From: Mesodorylaimus sp. YZB2_4
Lineage: Eukaryota > Nematoda > Enoplea > Dorylaimida > Dorylaimidae
Direction: 5' to 3'
Length of the DNA: 64,000 nt
Assembly: GCA_030248295.1 (NCBI GenBank)
Contig: JASANH010001234.1
Span: 248,001-312,000, forward strand
Part shown: positions 11,457 to 21,746 of the stretch, piece after piece
Position numbering within the stretch: position 1 is the stretch's first letter
Layout: the number at the start of each line of letters is the position of its first letter
Translations under genes and position numbers: made by a program
Notes under the pieces: model-generated
Database searches by the model: none
What the model saw: only the letters and a program-made list of their open reading frames with translations
What the model was told of the DNA's origin: nothing

Positions 11457-12252
11457 ATGTCGTGCAAATTGCTTGGTTTCATCTTGGCTTTGTCGATTCG
11501 TAAGTGAATTTTGTATTTGGATGGGGGATCGGAGTGAGGAATTCTTGACTGGGGAGACGGCAAACAATTGTATTTTTTTATCAGTTTGTAACCATTGGCT
11601 ATCTCTTTTAGAATCTTCCTTGCAAGCCGACTGGAACTGGAACTCGGGTGGAAATTGGCAACAAGTTGCTCAAGGCTTTCAAAGCGGTAGCTTCGGTTCA
11701 TTTATGCAAGATAACACGTGCGAAAAACTGCCGTGTAATTTCAACAATGGTCAATCATGCGGTTACGAATTGGGTGACCCGAATGTGTTGAACCCGACCA
11801 CACTAGCTCAACAAGCCTTCGGTACGTGGTACCTAAGCAGCAAAGTGCCAACCAACTTTGTTCTCCAATTGGCGAACCTCGGTGATGGAGAAGGCAAACT
11901 GCCACCATCTGGTGGATATGTCGTGGCTCAAGGCACTGTTGGCAGCCGCTTGACCAAATACTTGTTCCGCTCGCCCAAATTCTCAGGTGGATTTGGTAAC
12001 AAGCTTCGATTCCGTTACCACGGTCGTGCACCTGGAACTGTTTTGAAAGTGTGCACCAGCGGCCAACGAAGCTGCCAAGTAGCTGTGACCATGCCAAAGG
12101 ACATTTTGCAAAACTGGGTCGATGGAGAAGTGTCCATTCCATTCGGAGCCACTCAGATTGAATTCGTAGCTTTTGATTTGGGCGCCGGTTTTTGGGTCGC
12201 TGTCGACAACATCCGTGTTGTCAAGAATGGCAAGGAATGCAGTCAGAAATAA
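11457..12252 (+). CDS. Secreted MAM-like domain protein
   Basis: Exon 1 (11457-11499) encodes the start of a signal peptide, MSCKLLGFILALSI. A GTAAGT donor leads to exon 2 (11612-12252) after a TTTTAG acceptor, and the signal peptide is completed by QSSLQA. The mature chain has a Trp/Gly/Ser/Gln-rich spacer, then a MAM-like domain from DNTCEKLPCNF to WVAVDNIRVVKNGKEC. Blocks include KLPPSGGYVVAQG, KLRFRYHGRAPGTVLKVC and VDGEVSIPFGATQIEFVAFD. Cysteines are conserved with the paralogue at 8539-9271. The product is about 227 residues, single-domain and without a membrane segment, so most likely extracellular. MAM domains usually mediate adhesion or protein-protein contact; the function of a stand-alone secreted one is unknown. 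A TATA box upstream suggests a strongly expressed, regulated gene. Confidence 0.8.
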
Positions 12253-12913
12253 GCGCCTGTTTGTGATAACGGAGATGATAGATTCCTTGAATCGGTCAGT
12301 GCACTATCGGCATTGTTATGATGTCTCGCTTTAATGCTCCCTGTTGTGTCCAGTAAAAACGCTAGAGCATTTTGTCTTAGTAAAATAAGTAGGTTAAATA
12401 TCTATCAGAACACTCGATCGATCGATAAGTACATTGACTTGAAAGCAGGTTATCAGTACTCTGGCACATCATACTGCATGCAGAGAGGATAGCAAAGTCT
12501 CTCGCAACTACGAGTGCACAAATATGCTCGACCCAAATGAAATATAGCTTGAAATTCAATTTTGTTCACGGTACCTCTTCCGTGGAATGCGGACACCTTC
12601 GAAAAAATTTTAACTCCGTTTTCAGGTCGTCCTAAATTAAGGAAGATTTTAATATCTGCATGCAACGGGTAAGAAAAGAGATAAAACAGGTTTTGAGGCT
12701 GAGTTGTGTCAAAAACCTGGCAGCTCTTAGCTCGTCAGGCAGAAGAATACTGTCTCATTGGCTCAAAGCGTTGTATCAGAAAATAAAACACATTCGTTTG
12801 GTTTACGATGGCTGCCCATTTTATCCCGTTTTTGCCTGGGGCTTATCCTGGTTGCGTCGTAATCAGGCGAGCAAAAGTTTTGGCCCCTCTTCTTCATCTT
12901 GGCGTTGTTCCCG

Positions 12914-13351
12914 CTATTGGAGGTTCCGCTCTTCAGCAAATGCGTCTTCCGGGAACGCATCGACGATCTTCAAGCCTTCCTTCATTCTGTCCATCCAGCA
13001 TTTCTTTGGTCGACCACTAGGGCGAGGGCGGCCCTGCGCGGTCGATCCGCATGGCTGCCTTGGCACTTCTGAACACGCGTCCACCACTCCTAGTCGCTTC
13101 GGAATGTCTTCGTTCATAATGCGATCCCACCCAAGCTCCATCGGACCATCGCTTCTGCGTTCGGACCCACACAGGGCAACTGGGGACCACTGCTTTGCAG
13201 ATCCTTGAGGCTGTCCGGCATCCATCGGTCGCAGAGAACGCGTCACCCAGCGCCATTTCATCCAGGATCTGCACCCTTGCTCGAACGTCGGCAGTAACAC
13301 TTCCATCGTGGCTGATGATTGAGCGGGATGTGCTTTGCATGGACTAAGCAT
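12914..13351 (-). mobile_element. Decayed non-LTR retrotransposon, C-terminal reverse transcriptase tail
   Basis: On the minus strand two frames together resemble the tail found after the reverse transcriptase domain of many animal LINEs. They show TADVRARVQ, then VALCGSE, NEDIPKRLGVVD and finally GRPRPSGRPKKCWMDRMKE, the typical GRP-W-D ending. The similarity switches frame within the segment, so at least one frameshift is present, and no complete polymerase core (YxDD) lies beside it. It is a dead 3' fragment. Confidence 0.6.
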
Positions 13352-13520
13352 AAATGACCCAGGTCAACTATGGTCGAGTCAAAAAGGGAGCTGATCGGCT
13401 GCTTGATACCCAGGATACTTGTTTGCCATGAAACCCCCATACTGTACTGTATGTGGCTGACTCGCTTTTGCACAAGGCATCTTCGAAACCGGAGCTCATA
13501 ATTCGCTGATGTGTAGCAGG

Positions 13521-13765
13521 CTGCATATCCCTAAATTAGAGAAGATACCGCAAGGAGCGGATGGTATCAGGCCTCCTAGTCGTGAACAAGAGACATGACC
13601 TCAACGGTTTCTGCCTCGCGAGGAGTAGTATCGAGCGGTTAACAAAGGCAACTGATACGCTGTATGCGGCGGCTAGGTCAAGGCAACCAGGTACTGCTAC
13701 GTGTATTATAAGGCGGCCGGATACCTTCTCAACAGGCTAAACATACCTAGGCTGACCACCAGTTA
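13521..13765 (+). repeat. Dispersed repeat, second copy at 62350-62590
   Basis: The stretch around GGAGCGGATGGT, CTCCTAGTCGT, GTATCGAGCGG and GGCAACTGATACGCTGTATG recurs in the same order near 62.4 kb with scattered mismatches. It is non-coding by eye and probably a fragment of a transposon family. Confidence 0.6.
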
Positions 13766-14964
13766 TGCGCACTAGTGATAACATTTGTATTCAGCTCTGT
13801 CTCACGTCAAAAGTCTTTCGTGATCTTTTGAACAAATTTCTAAGATGTCGAAAGAGACAGTGTTTCACCCTTGTACAAGACAAATGGTACCTATGGGTCA
13901 GTTATAACGTTATGTAAACCAAGGGTTGCAATTACAAAATAGCGCCCAGCTAAACCAAAGCTCAGGCTGTAGTCAAATGCTCAAACGTTCATACCACGAT
14001 CTCAAGCAAGTCAGCGTTGTTGGGCCTTGTATAGCTTTTGATCTCCCACCAGCCAAGTGCCTCTCGACTCCTCTCGATCGAGGTTGGTGATTGCCGCAAT
14101 CAGTTATGTTCTGCTACCACATACCCTGGAGTAAAGCGATGATGACAGCACTGTTGCGTCTCGTAAGTATGGCAACATTTCCCATCTAGTTACCTATGAC
14201 TCCCCCTTTTTCCCACTAGCACATATCATGTGCCTGAACCTTTTCTGTTAGTGCCAAGTAAAATTGTAAGATCGAGCGGGCCTGACATCTTCTGCGCTCC
14301 ACACAACATCGGAAGTGGACACTCTTTCCGACAAGCACTTCGGTAGACAACTAGTCCGCACAGTTGTCAGCGCTACGCCACTAAATAACAGTCTCATCAG
14401 GCAAGAAAGATCATAATCGAGAAAGATCGATTCTAACGAGTCCAGACCAGGCCAGTCCAGCTATTATATCAGCAGCGGCTACGCCTGTGTACCAATACTG
14501 TTTGAGAGCAGATACTGATTCCGTTTCTACAGTTTCTATACTGTCTTCGGCTTAGCCATACTTTCCCTTGGTTTGTGCAACGTTTGTCTGTTCTTTGGAG
14601 CTGCGTTCAAACGTGCTGGGTCCAGAGTACAGGTTGCATCATACGACTAGCCACGAAGGACCTCTGAGCGAAACCTTTGTACCTGTCTGTGTGTACCTGT
14701 ACCTTTTTGCACCTTTTGCCGGACACTAATGACCTGCTCGCCATCGTCGAATATTCAGGATTTCAAAATTCGAATATGCAGGCTTTTGTAATCCTAAGAA
14801 AAATCACGACAGGGTTTGTACAAATTTTATGGCAGCTTCTTTGCAGAAGGCACAGATTAGTAGTTAGCGAACGAGTTAGTTTCACGAGATTCACGAGATG
14901 CACGAGATTCACACAAGTTTCACGAGATCACAGGCATGGCCTCTTCTCCGGCCCCCTCCTTGGA
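13766..14964. other. Intergenic, downstream of the phosphatase gene
   Basis: No supported gene. At 14881-14930 a short degenerate tandem array of CACGAGATT-like units lies just beyond the phosphatase stop codon. Confidence 0.4.
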
Positions 14965-17900
14965 TCACATTTTCGACGATTTGGCGCGACGCACCGTTTC
15001 GTCCTTGACCGTCACCTTGGTCTTCTGGCTCGATTGCTTGGGGACGTTCACCGAGCGCCTGATCGACTGATTTTTAACGGCCAGCATGCTGCGGGCATGA
15101 TTCACGTCGAACAGCTTCCTGGCATTGGCCACGTCGTGTTTCTCAGCTCCAGCTGAAAAACAAACTTTTGGTGTCGTTTTAACCAGGCTGCAGCTTCGGA
15201 TTCACCTCCAGACTCCTTGAGCCAGTCGATGATCGCCTTGACCAGGGTCACCATCGTGTGGATCTGCTTCACGATCAGCATCGGACTTCCCAGCACACGC
15301 ACCGACAAAGCTCCGCAGCGCTTTCCCATGGTGATCTTCAAGAAGCCGAGCGGGCTCGTCCTTCCAGTTTCGATATAGGCTTGGACGCTGATGAACGTGT
15401 TCATGGCCGACACCGAGCGTTGCAAGCCCGCCGAGCAGTGGAAGGCCATGCCGGGCATGCCATTCGCGATCTGCTTCTTCTGCAGTCCCAGCAGGTGCAT
15501 GACGCCGTTGACGACGTCGATCGGGTCCTTGGGCACAGCATGGTCTGGCCAGTTCTTCAAATGCACGATGTTCGTCTGAAAAAACATCACCTGCGCAAGA
15601 CGCCCCAAGCCCTTCTTTCTTCACTTACTTCGTAGACGCTTCCGATCAGCTTTTTGTTCGGCCCGAACAGTTTGACGCTCAGCAGGTACGTGTCGCAGCC
15701 TTTCTGGTCCAGCAGCACCGCCATGGTCGTCACCTGAAACCAGCGATCGCCGTGAGGCTCTGGGATCGTGGTGGAAGTGTTCTTTTTCAGGGACCAGTAA
15801 GGATCGATCTTGATCTTTTTGCCTTCCGTGAACATGCCGACGTTCACGATGGTGCCGATCTACAATCGAACTGAGGGTACAGTAAAAGCTGCAGGGTTTT
15901 CGAACCAGGTAGCTCACCTTGTTCTCCCAGTAGGCCATCCACTGATAGAAGTGCTGGCCCGGCAGCGGAGCTTGGCTCAGCAAGACTTTGAAGCCGTAGA
16001 AGTCTTTCGAGTGGTTCATGTGCAGGCAGCGACTCATGCTGGTGGGCACGTTGTTCAGGACCACCAGGTTCGACTCGTAGGCATACTCGGCGCCTCCGGC
16101 CGTGTAGCGCACTTCCGTCATTTTCACAGCCCTGCCGTCATTGATGGCCAGGTTCTCGTCGTCCATGATCTGCTTGAAGTGTTTGTTGAGGTACGCCTCG
16201 GCCAGCTCGGTCTTTTTCGACAGCACGATGTGCAGCGGTTCGGCCACCTGGACGGTCAGGTCTTCCCACGTCGCACTATCGGGCCCGTTGGTGACTTCGA
16301 TCATTTCTGGGTCCCCTTTGATGGTCTTCTGCTCGAACAGCTTGGCTTGTCCGTCTTCGATCGCCTTCTTGGCTTCTCCATCTTCGCTTGACTTCTTGGC
16401 TTCTCCATCTTCGATCGACTTCTTGGCTTGGCTTTTGCGGCGTTTGCGGCAGAAGATGTAACCCACAACGAGGCTGATCACGCCGGCTCCAGCCACGGCA
16501 CAAGCGGCGATTCCGCCGATGACTGCCTTGCCTAGAAAGGAATGACCCGAGTTATGTTTCTGGCCCAGCAAAAATAACCCTCGTGCTTACTCAGGCCTTC
16601 CTCGGCTTGTTTTTCATCCGGCTTCTGAGTGGCCCCTGCATTACAAAAAAAGTCAAGTCTGTTCAATCACTATCGATGCCAAAACTGAGAAACGATTTTG
16701 AACAGAGTACTTACCCTCGACATTGATCGTTTTCTCGAAGACGGCGCAGATTGGTTGGGCCGCATTCAACGAGTCGTTGAAGCAAAACCTTTGCTGGGCT
16801 CTGTGCGGGCCAATTTCTGGCGTTTCGAACGAGCCGTCATCGTTCATCTAGAGGAAAGCGGATGTTCGAATGGAGAGTGCCTAAAATCAGTCACGGCACT
16901 TACCCCCCACGTCTTGCCGCTCGGTCCTTGGACGATCCCATCGTACGAAAAGCCCGGTCCAGCCGCGGGATTCAACGAGCATTTGAACCTGGACGGACCG
17001 TAGCTCATTTTGTGGGGCACACATTCCAGATCGCCGTCTAAAAGAGCAATGTCAAGGAACGCCCGAATAGTCAACCATCACGAAGCTTACTGAAGATGAC
17101 GAGGATGGTCTTGACGTAGGCGACAGCGCCGGTGGCCCCAACGATCACGCAGACGAGTTTCAGGGCTTTGGTCACGCCGTCAGAGAAGAGGCGATCGTCG
17201 ATCGGCACTTGGGTTCGCACGCATTGCTGACTCGACAAGGCCAGCAACACTTTGCCGCTTTGGTGGTCGAGCAGGAAGCATGTCTGATTGCCGTTGTCCA
17301 CCGCCGAACCGATGGGACATTCGAGGAAGATATTGCTGGTGGAGTTTGGAATGTAGCGGAAGGCACTGTTGAAGAGACGCATTGTGTTGTCGTAGAAGAT
17401 GCGCGGATAGGCGTCTATGCAGAACAGAACTTGGAATTTCGAGGGATTTCGAGAATGATAAGATGCTGGAAAACATTTACCTCGGCAATCTTTGTTTTGT
17501 TCGGCCGTCGCGTCTTTGTAGTTGCCAGTGGCGAGCGTTTCGCAGAGGGTACGCTGGTCGCCGCCACACGTCATGTTTTTCCACGAACCAGGCATTGCGT
17601 GCTGAAAGGAGCAGTCCGACGTCTTCATCGCCGCGCACTGCGGTCCATTAGTGGTGATGATGCAGAACGGCTTGTCCTCTTTCTCGCACTGCATCTTACG
17701 ATCGCTCCCGCCTAAAAATTAGTTCTGGGCATCAAAACTAGACAGCATAAGCCGCTGGCACTTACACATCATGTAACGAAGGGTGAACGCGTCCATCTTG
17801 CTTCCGTTCCCGATCTTGTAGTAGTAGTCAGCCAATTTGGTGTTGACCGTGAGATTGAGGATGAGCACTCCAGTGCCGTCCTTGTCCAGAATGGTCTCGG

Positions 17901-18767
17901 ACACTTGCTTGCCGTCGTTGTCCAGGAGAACAGCCTTGGCGTTGGCGTCAGAGGATTTACCGAGGACGTCGAAGTGCACCTGGCCGTCTTCGTACGCCAA
18001 CGTGACCTCATCGCCGAAGTCATCGAGGAAGTGCGTGTTAGCTGTTTATGAAAACCAAATTTAGGGTGGTGTGAAGGGAAAGGGGTGGCGGAATCTACGG
18101 GGTAATACTAAGATGACGGAAACATGCTTCAAAGTCTTCGATAAGAGACCTCGCAAAGAGAGTCCCTCTCGCCTGGGCACTCTAGATCTATCAATTACCT
18201 GAGATCAGTTTGAAACCCGGACGTAAGTTTTCCAAATTTGCCGGTGCTTCGTCAAAGTCAGTGCAAGGAGTGCAGTAGCGGAGTCCTGGCATAGGAGCCG
18301 AAGAGTTCTTTGATTGGAGGAACTCAGGGAAAACTTTGCTGCCGCACTCGCCCACAGAGAGGTGGGAAGCTAACCATTCTTCCGCAGGACAAATTTTCGA
18401 AATTAGTCTCAGGCCTTGGATTCGACTCCCTATTTATTGTATGATAGCCAAGATGCACAGCATCTTTAAACATACGTAACCCGGATAAATGGAACTTCCA
18501 AGTTTTCCATTTTCCACTCGGAAACTTATTTCTCAGGGGAACCCCGTGCATCAATTAAGCGTCTACAGTAGTTTTATGGGAGGCCTAGGCCTACACCGAC
18601 AAGACAAAAGACTTACCGCGGCTTCGCTGGGCCATCACCACCAGCACCAGGATCAGAAGCACGTTCTTGGCCATCGGGAACTCGACCAGCTTCTTCATTT
18701 GCTTCCACACCGATTCGCGTTTTGACCAGAACATTGGGGTCGGTTTGCATTTCTTCGTGACCACCAT
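14965..18767 (-). CDS. Receptor-type protein tyrosine phosphatase with atypical signature loop
   Basis: Eleven exons, read from high to low coordinate: 18767-18617, 18041-17766, 17711-17481, 17429-17091, 17037-16904, 16847-16715, 16635-16591, 16531-15918, 15859-15629, 15575-15206, 15152-14965. Phases agree throughout, giving about 903 residues. The N-terminus has a hydrophobic run (NVLLILVLVVMA). A Cys-rich ectodomain follows, with a second hydrophobic stretch near residue 300. The transmembrane helix (about 437-463, AVIGGIAACAVAGAGVISLV) is followed by CRKRRK and Lys/Glu repeats. The phosphatase domain has FYQWMAYWENK, NWPDHAVP (the WPD loop) and AFHCSAGLQRSV, so the CX5R cysteine is near residue 765. 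Canonical loops read HCSAGxGR-S/T-G; here Gln replaces the Gly before Arg and Val follows Ser. Membrane signalling is expected; catalytic activity is uncertain. Confidence 0.8.
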
Positions 18768-18830
18768 CTTAGACTTGGATTTCTTCAGGATCGCCGACTT
18801 GCATTTGCGTTTGCATTTCTTCGATTTGAT

Positions 18831-18938
18831 CTAGATCGGCCTGTGTTTCTTCGACTTGCACTCCGCTTTCCACTTCCGTTCTCGCTGGCGCCGCATCTTG
18901 CGCATGGCTTTGCCCAACGAGTGCTTGCCTTTCGCCAT
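18831..18938 (-). other. Upstream basic open frame, in frame with the phosphatase start but ended by TAG
   Basis: An ATG at 18938 opens a 35-codon Lys/Arg-rich frame (begins MAKGKHSLGKAMRKMRRQ) that ends in TAG at 18831. The same frame then stays open and equally Lys-rich for 21 codons up to the phosphatase ATG at 18767. It may be an upstream ORF, a leaky stop, or a relic of a longer N-terminus. Confidence 0.45.
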
Positions 18939-19187
18939 TTTCGATGATTCGATTTTGATCTTTGATCGACTTGCTTTTAAACCAACACCACGATCGATTG
19001 ATCACCACACACACACTTCGCTTTCGCACTTTTTCGCACGAGAAGATTTTCAAACGCAGCCTCGTAGGTTGAGCCCTTGAGATAGAATTACCGTCCTCTG
19101 TTCCAAATCCTAGCAGCTGCCTCGAGAGGACACTTTACAATACTCTTTCAGGTAACGTGGCGTGCTCTGATTGGCTGCTAGCATGAA

Positions 19188-19264
19188 AAGTAAGTGTGCA
19201 TGTGCTCTTCACGTTGAAGCCTTACTGCGTTCAAAGTTGTGCACGTGAAGAGCACCCCTTACTT
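19188..19264. repeat. Imperfect inverted repeat, MITE-like
   Basis: The left arm contains AAGTAAG and TGCTCTTCACGT. The right arm contains GCACGTGAAGAGCA and CTTACTT. The arms pair over about 24 bp with one small gap. Confidence 0.5.
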
Positions 19265-20084
19265 GGTCAGCAAAAGCAGCGACCAGCTTTACGATATCGC
19301 ACTTCCTGCCTATGTGCACCAGCTTGCGAATAAGTAGTGCACCATACAATCTTTTACGATTCGTGAAGTGAACGCTAGGACCATTCGTCGGGCAGGATGC
19401 GTATGCATGACCATGCTATGTACAGTATAGTGCTGATAGATATGTATGCCCGATTGATGATTTTGCGCCGCGAAGACAAGCGCGTCGAAGTGACAGTGAG
19501 TGTTACCAGCGCGGCTATGCGCACTCGATGTGAAGGGACATATTTACACGAATTATTTTACGCACCTAGCGCCGACAGACGCCGAATCCTAAGCGCAATG
19601 ATCTGCGTTACGTTGAAGCCTCCCTTTGCACCCTGACATGCATCACTGGGTTAAACCAAAGTGACGTAACAGAAGTACAAATATGGGTGTTTCTTGCCCA
19701 AGCAAATGAATGTTTCGGCTGAAAGAGGAAACACAGTTTTAAATTTCTCCACGTGGCGAAATTTAAACCTGTGCATGCATGCATGCCTGAGAATGCCATG
19801 CAGTTTGCGTGTGTGGCGTTAGCACCCAGAAACGTGCAACTTTGTCGACCACCTGTTCTGTGCTGTAGAAGCTAGAAGCTGTATTAATCAGGTTGACGTC
19901 TATCAGCCAGGGAACATGAATAAGTCTCTCCCACTCGCCATAGCCATGGCCATGTGGGTTGAAAGTGACCCAGGTGACTCCGCCGTAACTCTCATTGCCA
20001 CTCTTGCCGTCATAAAAAGCAGACCCTTCAGAGAGTTGTTGTGTTGAAAGCACGACATATTTTCTACGCTCACGTGACGGCGAG

Positions 20085-20175
20085 TTCGGGGCCGGCCTCG
20101 TGGCCTGGTGGGTTCGGCGTCTGCCTCTCACGCCAGGTGCGCAGTTACGGGCGAGTGTTCGACTCGCGGGCCGGT
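20085..20175 (+). repeat. SINE family B (tRNA-derived head)
   Basis: CGTGGCCTGGTGGGTTCGG (A-box region), GTCTGCCTCTCACGCC and GTTCGACTCGCG (B-box) occur in tRNA-like order. The same arrangement recurs at 32184-32333, 58345-58520 and 60485-60620. Confidence 0.6.
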
Positions 20176-21746
20176 AAATCCTTTCGTGTCAAATGTGTCC
20201 CTTCACCCTCGACTGCGCATAAGCGTTTGGTAATGTGGTAAGACATGAACATGAACATGAGGGCTGATCTGACAAGCGAGCGGTCCAAGGTCTTCAATAA
20301 CCCGCCTGGTCTTCAATAGCCCAAGCCTGGTAGAAAGGCTTATTCCTGCAGAGTATCGATCCCTAAGACCCTAAAAAAACTCTTCAGGCGTGCATGGCGT
20401 GCCTCTCCCTGGGTGTCTACAGCTGCTCTGTACACTAGCCTCGCTGCTGGTCGAATGCACCCGGTCCTGAGATTCCCACGCGGCGAACAGTTCCACTGTG
20501 GATGGCGCAGTAAAGACCAAAGTCAACACCAGAGGATCCTTTACGAAGCACAACAATGCACGACGGTGTCTCAACAGTCCTAGATCTCCCAAAGACAAAC
20601 CAAGTGCCTGTCCCGGAGTCAACTCCTAGGCTCGTCAAGCATGAACCGAAGGGAAATAACGACCAACAGAGCCCCTTGAGAGTATGCTTATCAAAAACCC
20701 TAGCCAGTACCTGGCTCGCCACAGTTCTGCTGATGGGGTTGGACAAATACGAAGGGCGGCCCCCACGAATCAATAACAACTGGACAGAAAGAGCCCGGAT
20801 TTTTCTCAGCGTCCTGTTCTTATACTGCCTTGGCTCCTCCCTACCAAGCCAAGTGCCCTAGCCACACCCCCTAAAAATTCCAGGCCCCCAATCGGCAACA
20901 CTGTAGCCACAACAGCATGTAGCCATTTTTGACTTCTGACTGGCCTGTATACTACTTCTGTAGTGATCGGCTAGCCTCTAGCTTTTAAGTATTGTATTGT
21001 ATGACTTCGACTGCGAAGCACAGATCGTGCACTGATAAAGCAGAAGGCACATGAACGAAAGAAAAATAAACAACTTATGTCGAGTAAAACTAATCATAAC
21101 GGGGTCAAGGAATGTAATTTAAAACGTTTGTCGTAAAACTTGTCACATAATAAGTCCAGGCGACTTCATTTAGTATTGAATTCCGTAGAACAATCGATGA
21201 GTATTCAAATGCCTCTTTATACGATTCGGTTCAAGGTCGAGAATTATTGAGATGGTGTGGCGGCAATCCAATGCGGTGACTGCGGGGTAGTCCGGATTGG
21301 TCGGTGTGAGCAAAACGGGCATTCGGATAAGCATGGTACCCGTGATAGAACTTGTAAAACTGAACGAGCTTCAGTTGTTGACGGCGGCGCTCGAGACTTG
21401 ACCAATTCGAATCTTGAAGAATGCGTGAGTAATCGGAATGCCAATCGTTCTTTATACATTGGGCAGCAAACTTTTGAGAGCTTTCAAGGTCTTTGATAGA
21501 TTGTGATTGAATAGGATCCCACGCAGAGCAAGTTGATTGTTGATTAGCGATTGATTGAGCGAAGTTGATTACACAAGATACTTTTATTGGAGCTCTTGAA
21601 TAGAAATAGAAGCCCGCGCCTATTATGCTGTACCAGCTATTTCATGAGCACCAAATTTTCAAAATTAGTTTGATTTTGCGAAACCATTTGTAACATTTAA
21701 GCATTAGCTGTCTGCTACAAATATAAGTAAGCAATGGCAGACACTG

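Larger units (their letters stand above)
18939..21746. other. Intergenic; one tRNA-derived SINE and an inverted repeat, no gene recognised
   Basis: Holds the inverted repeat at 19188-19264, a repeat piece near 19890-19935 shared with the right end of the window, and a SINE at 20085-20175. Open frames here carry no recognisable domain. Confidence 0.4.

Noticed and set aside
14881..14930. Tandem CACGAGATT-like units as a possible minisatellite
   Set aside because: Only a few degenerate units are present; noted in the spacer entry but too short to list as a separate repeat.
15258..17715. Several plus-strand open frames of 100-190 codons
   Set aside because: All lie opposite GC-rich phosphatase exons and are His/Arg/Val-rich antisense frames.
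20435..20861. Open frames of about 100 codons on both strands
   Set aside because: No recognisable motif, no promoter or splice support, and roughly equal coding potential on both strands.
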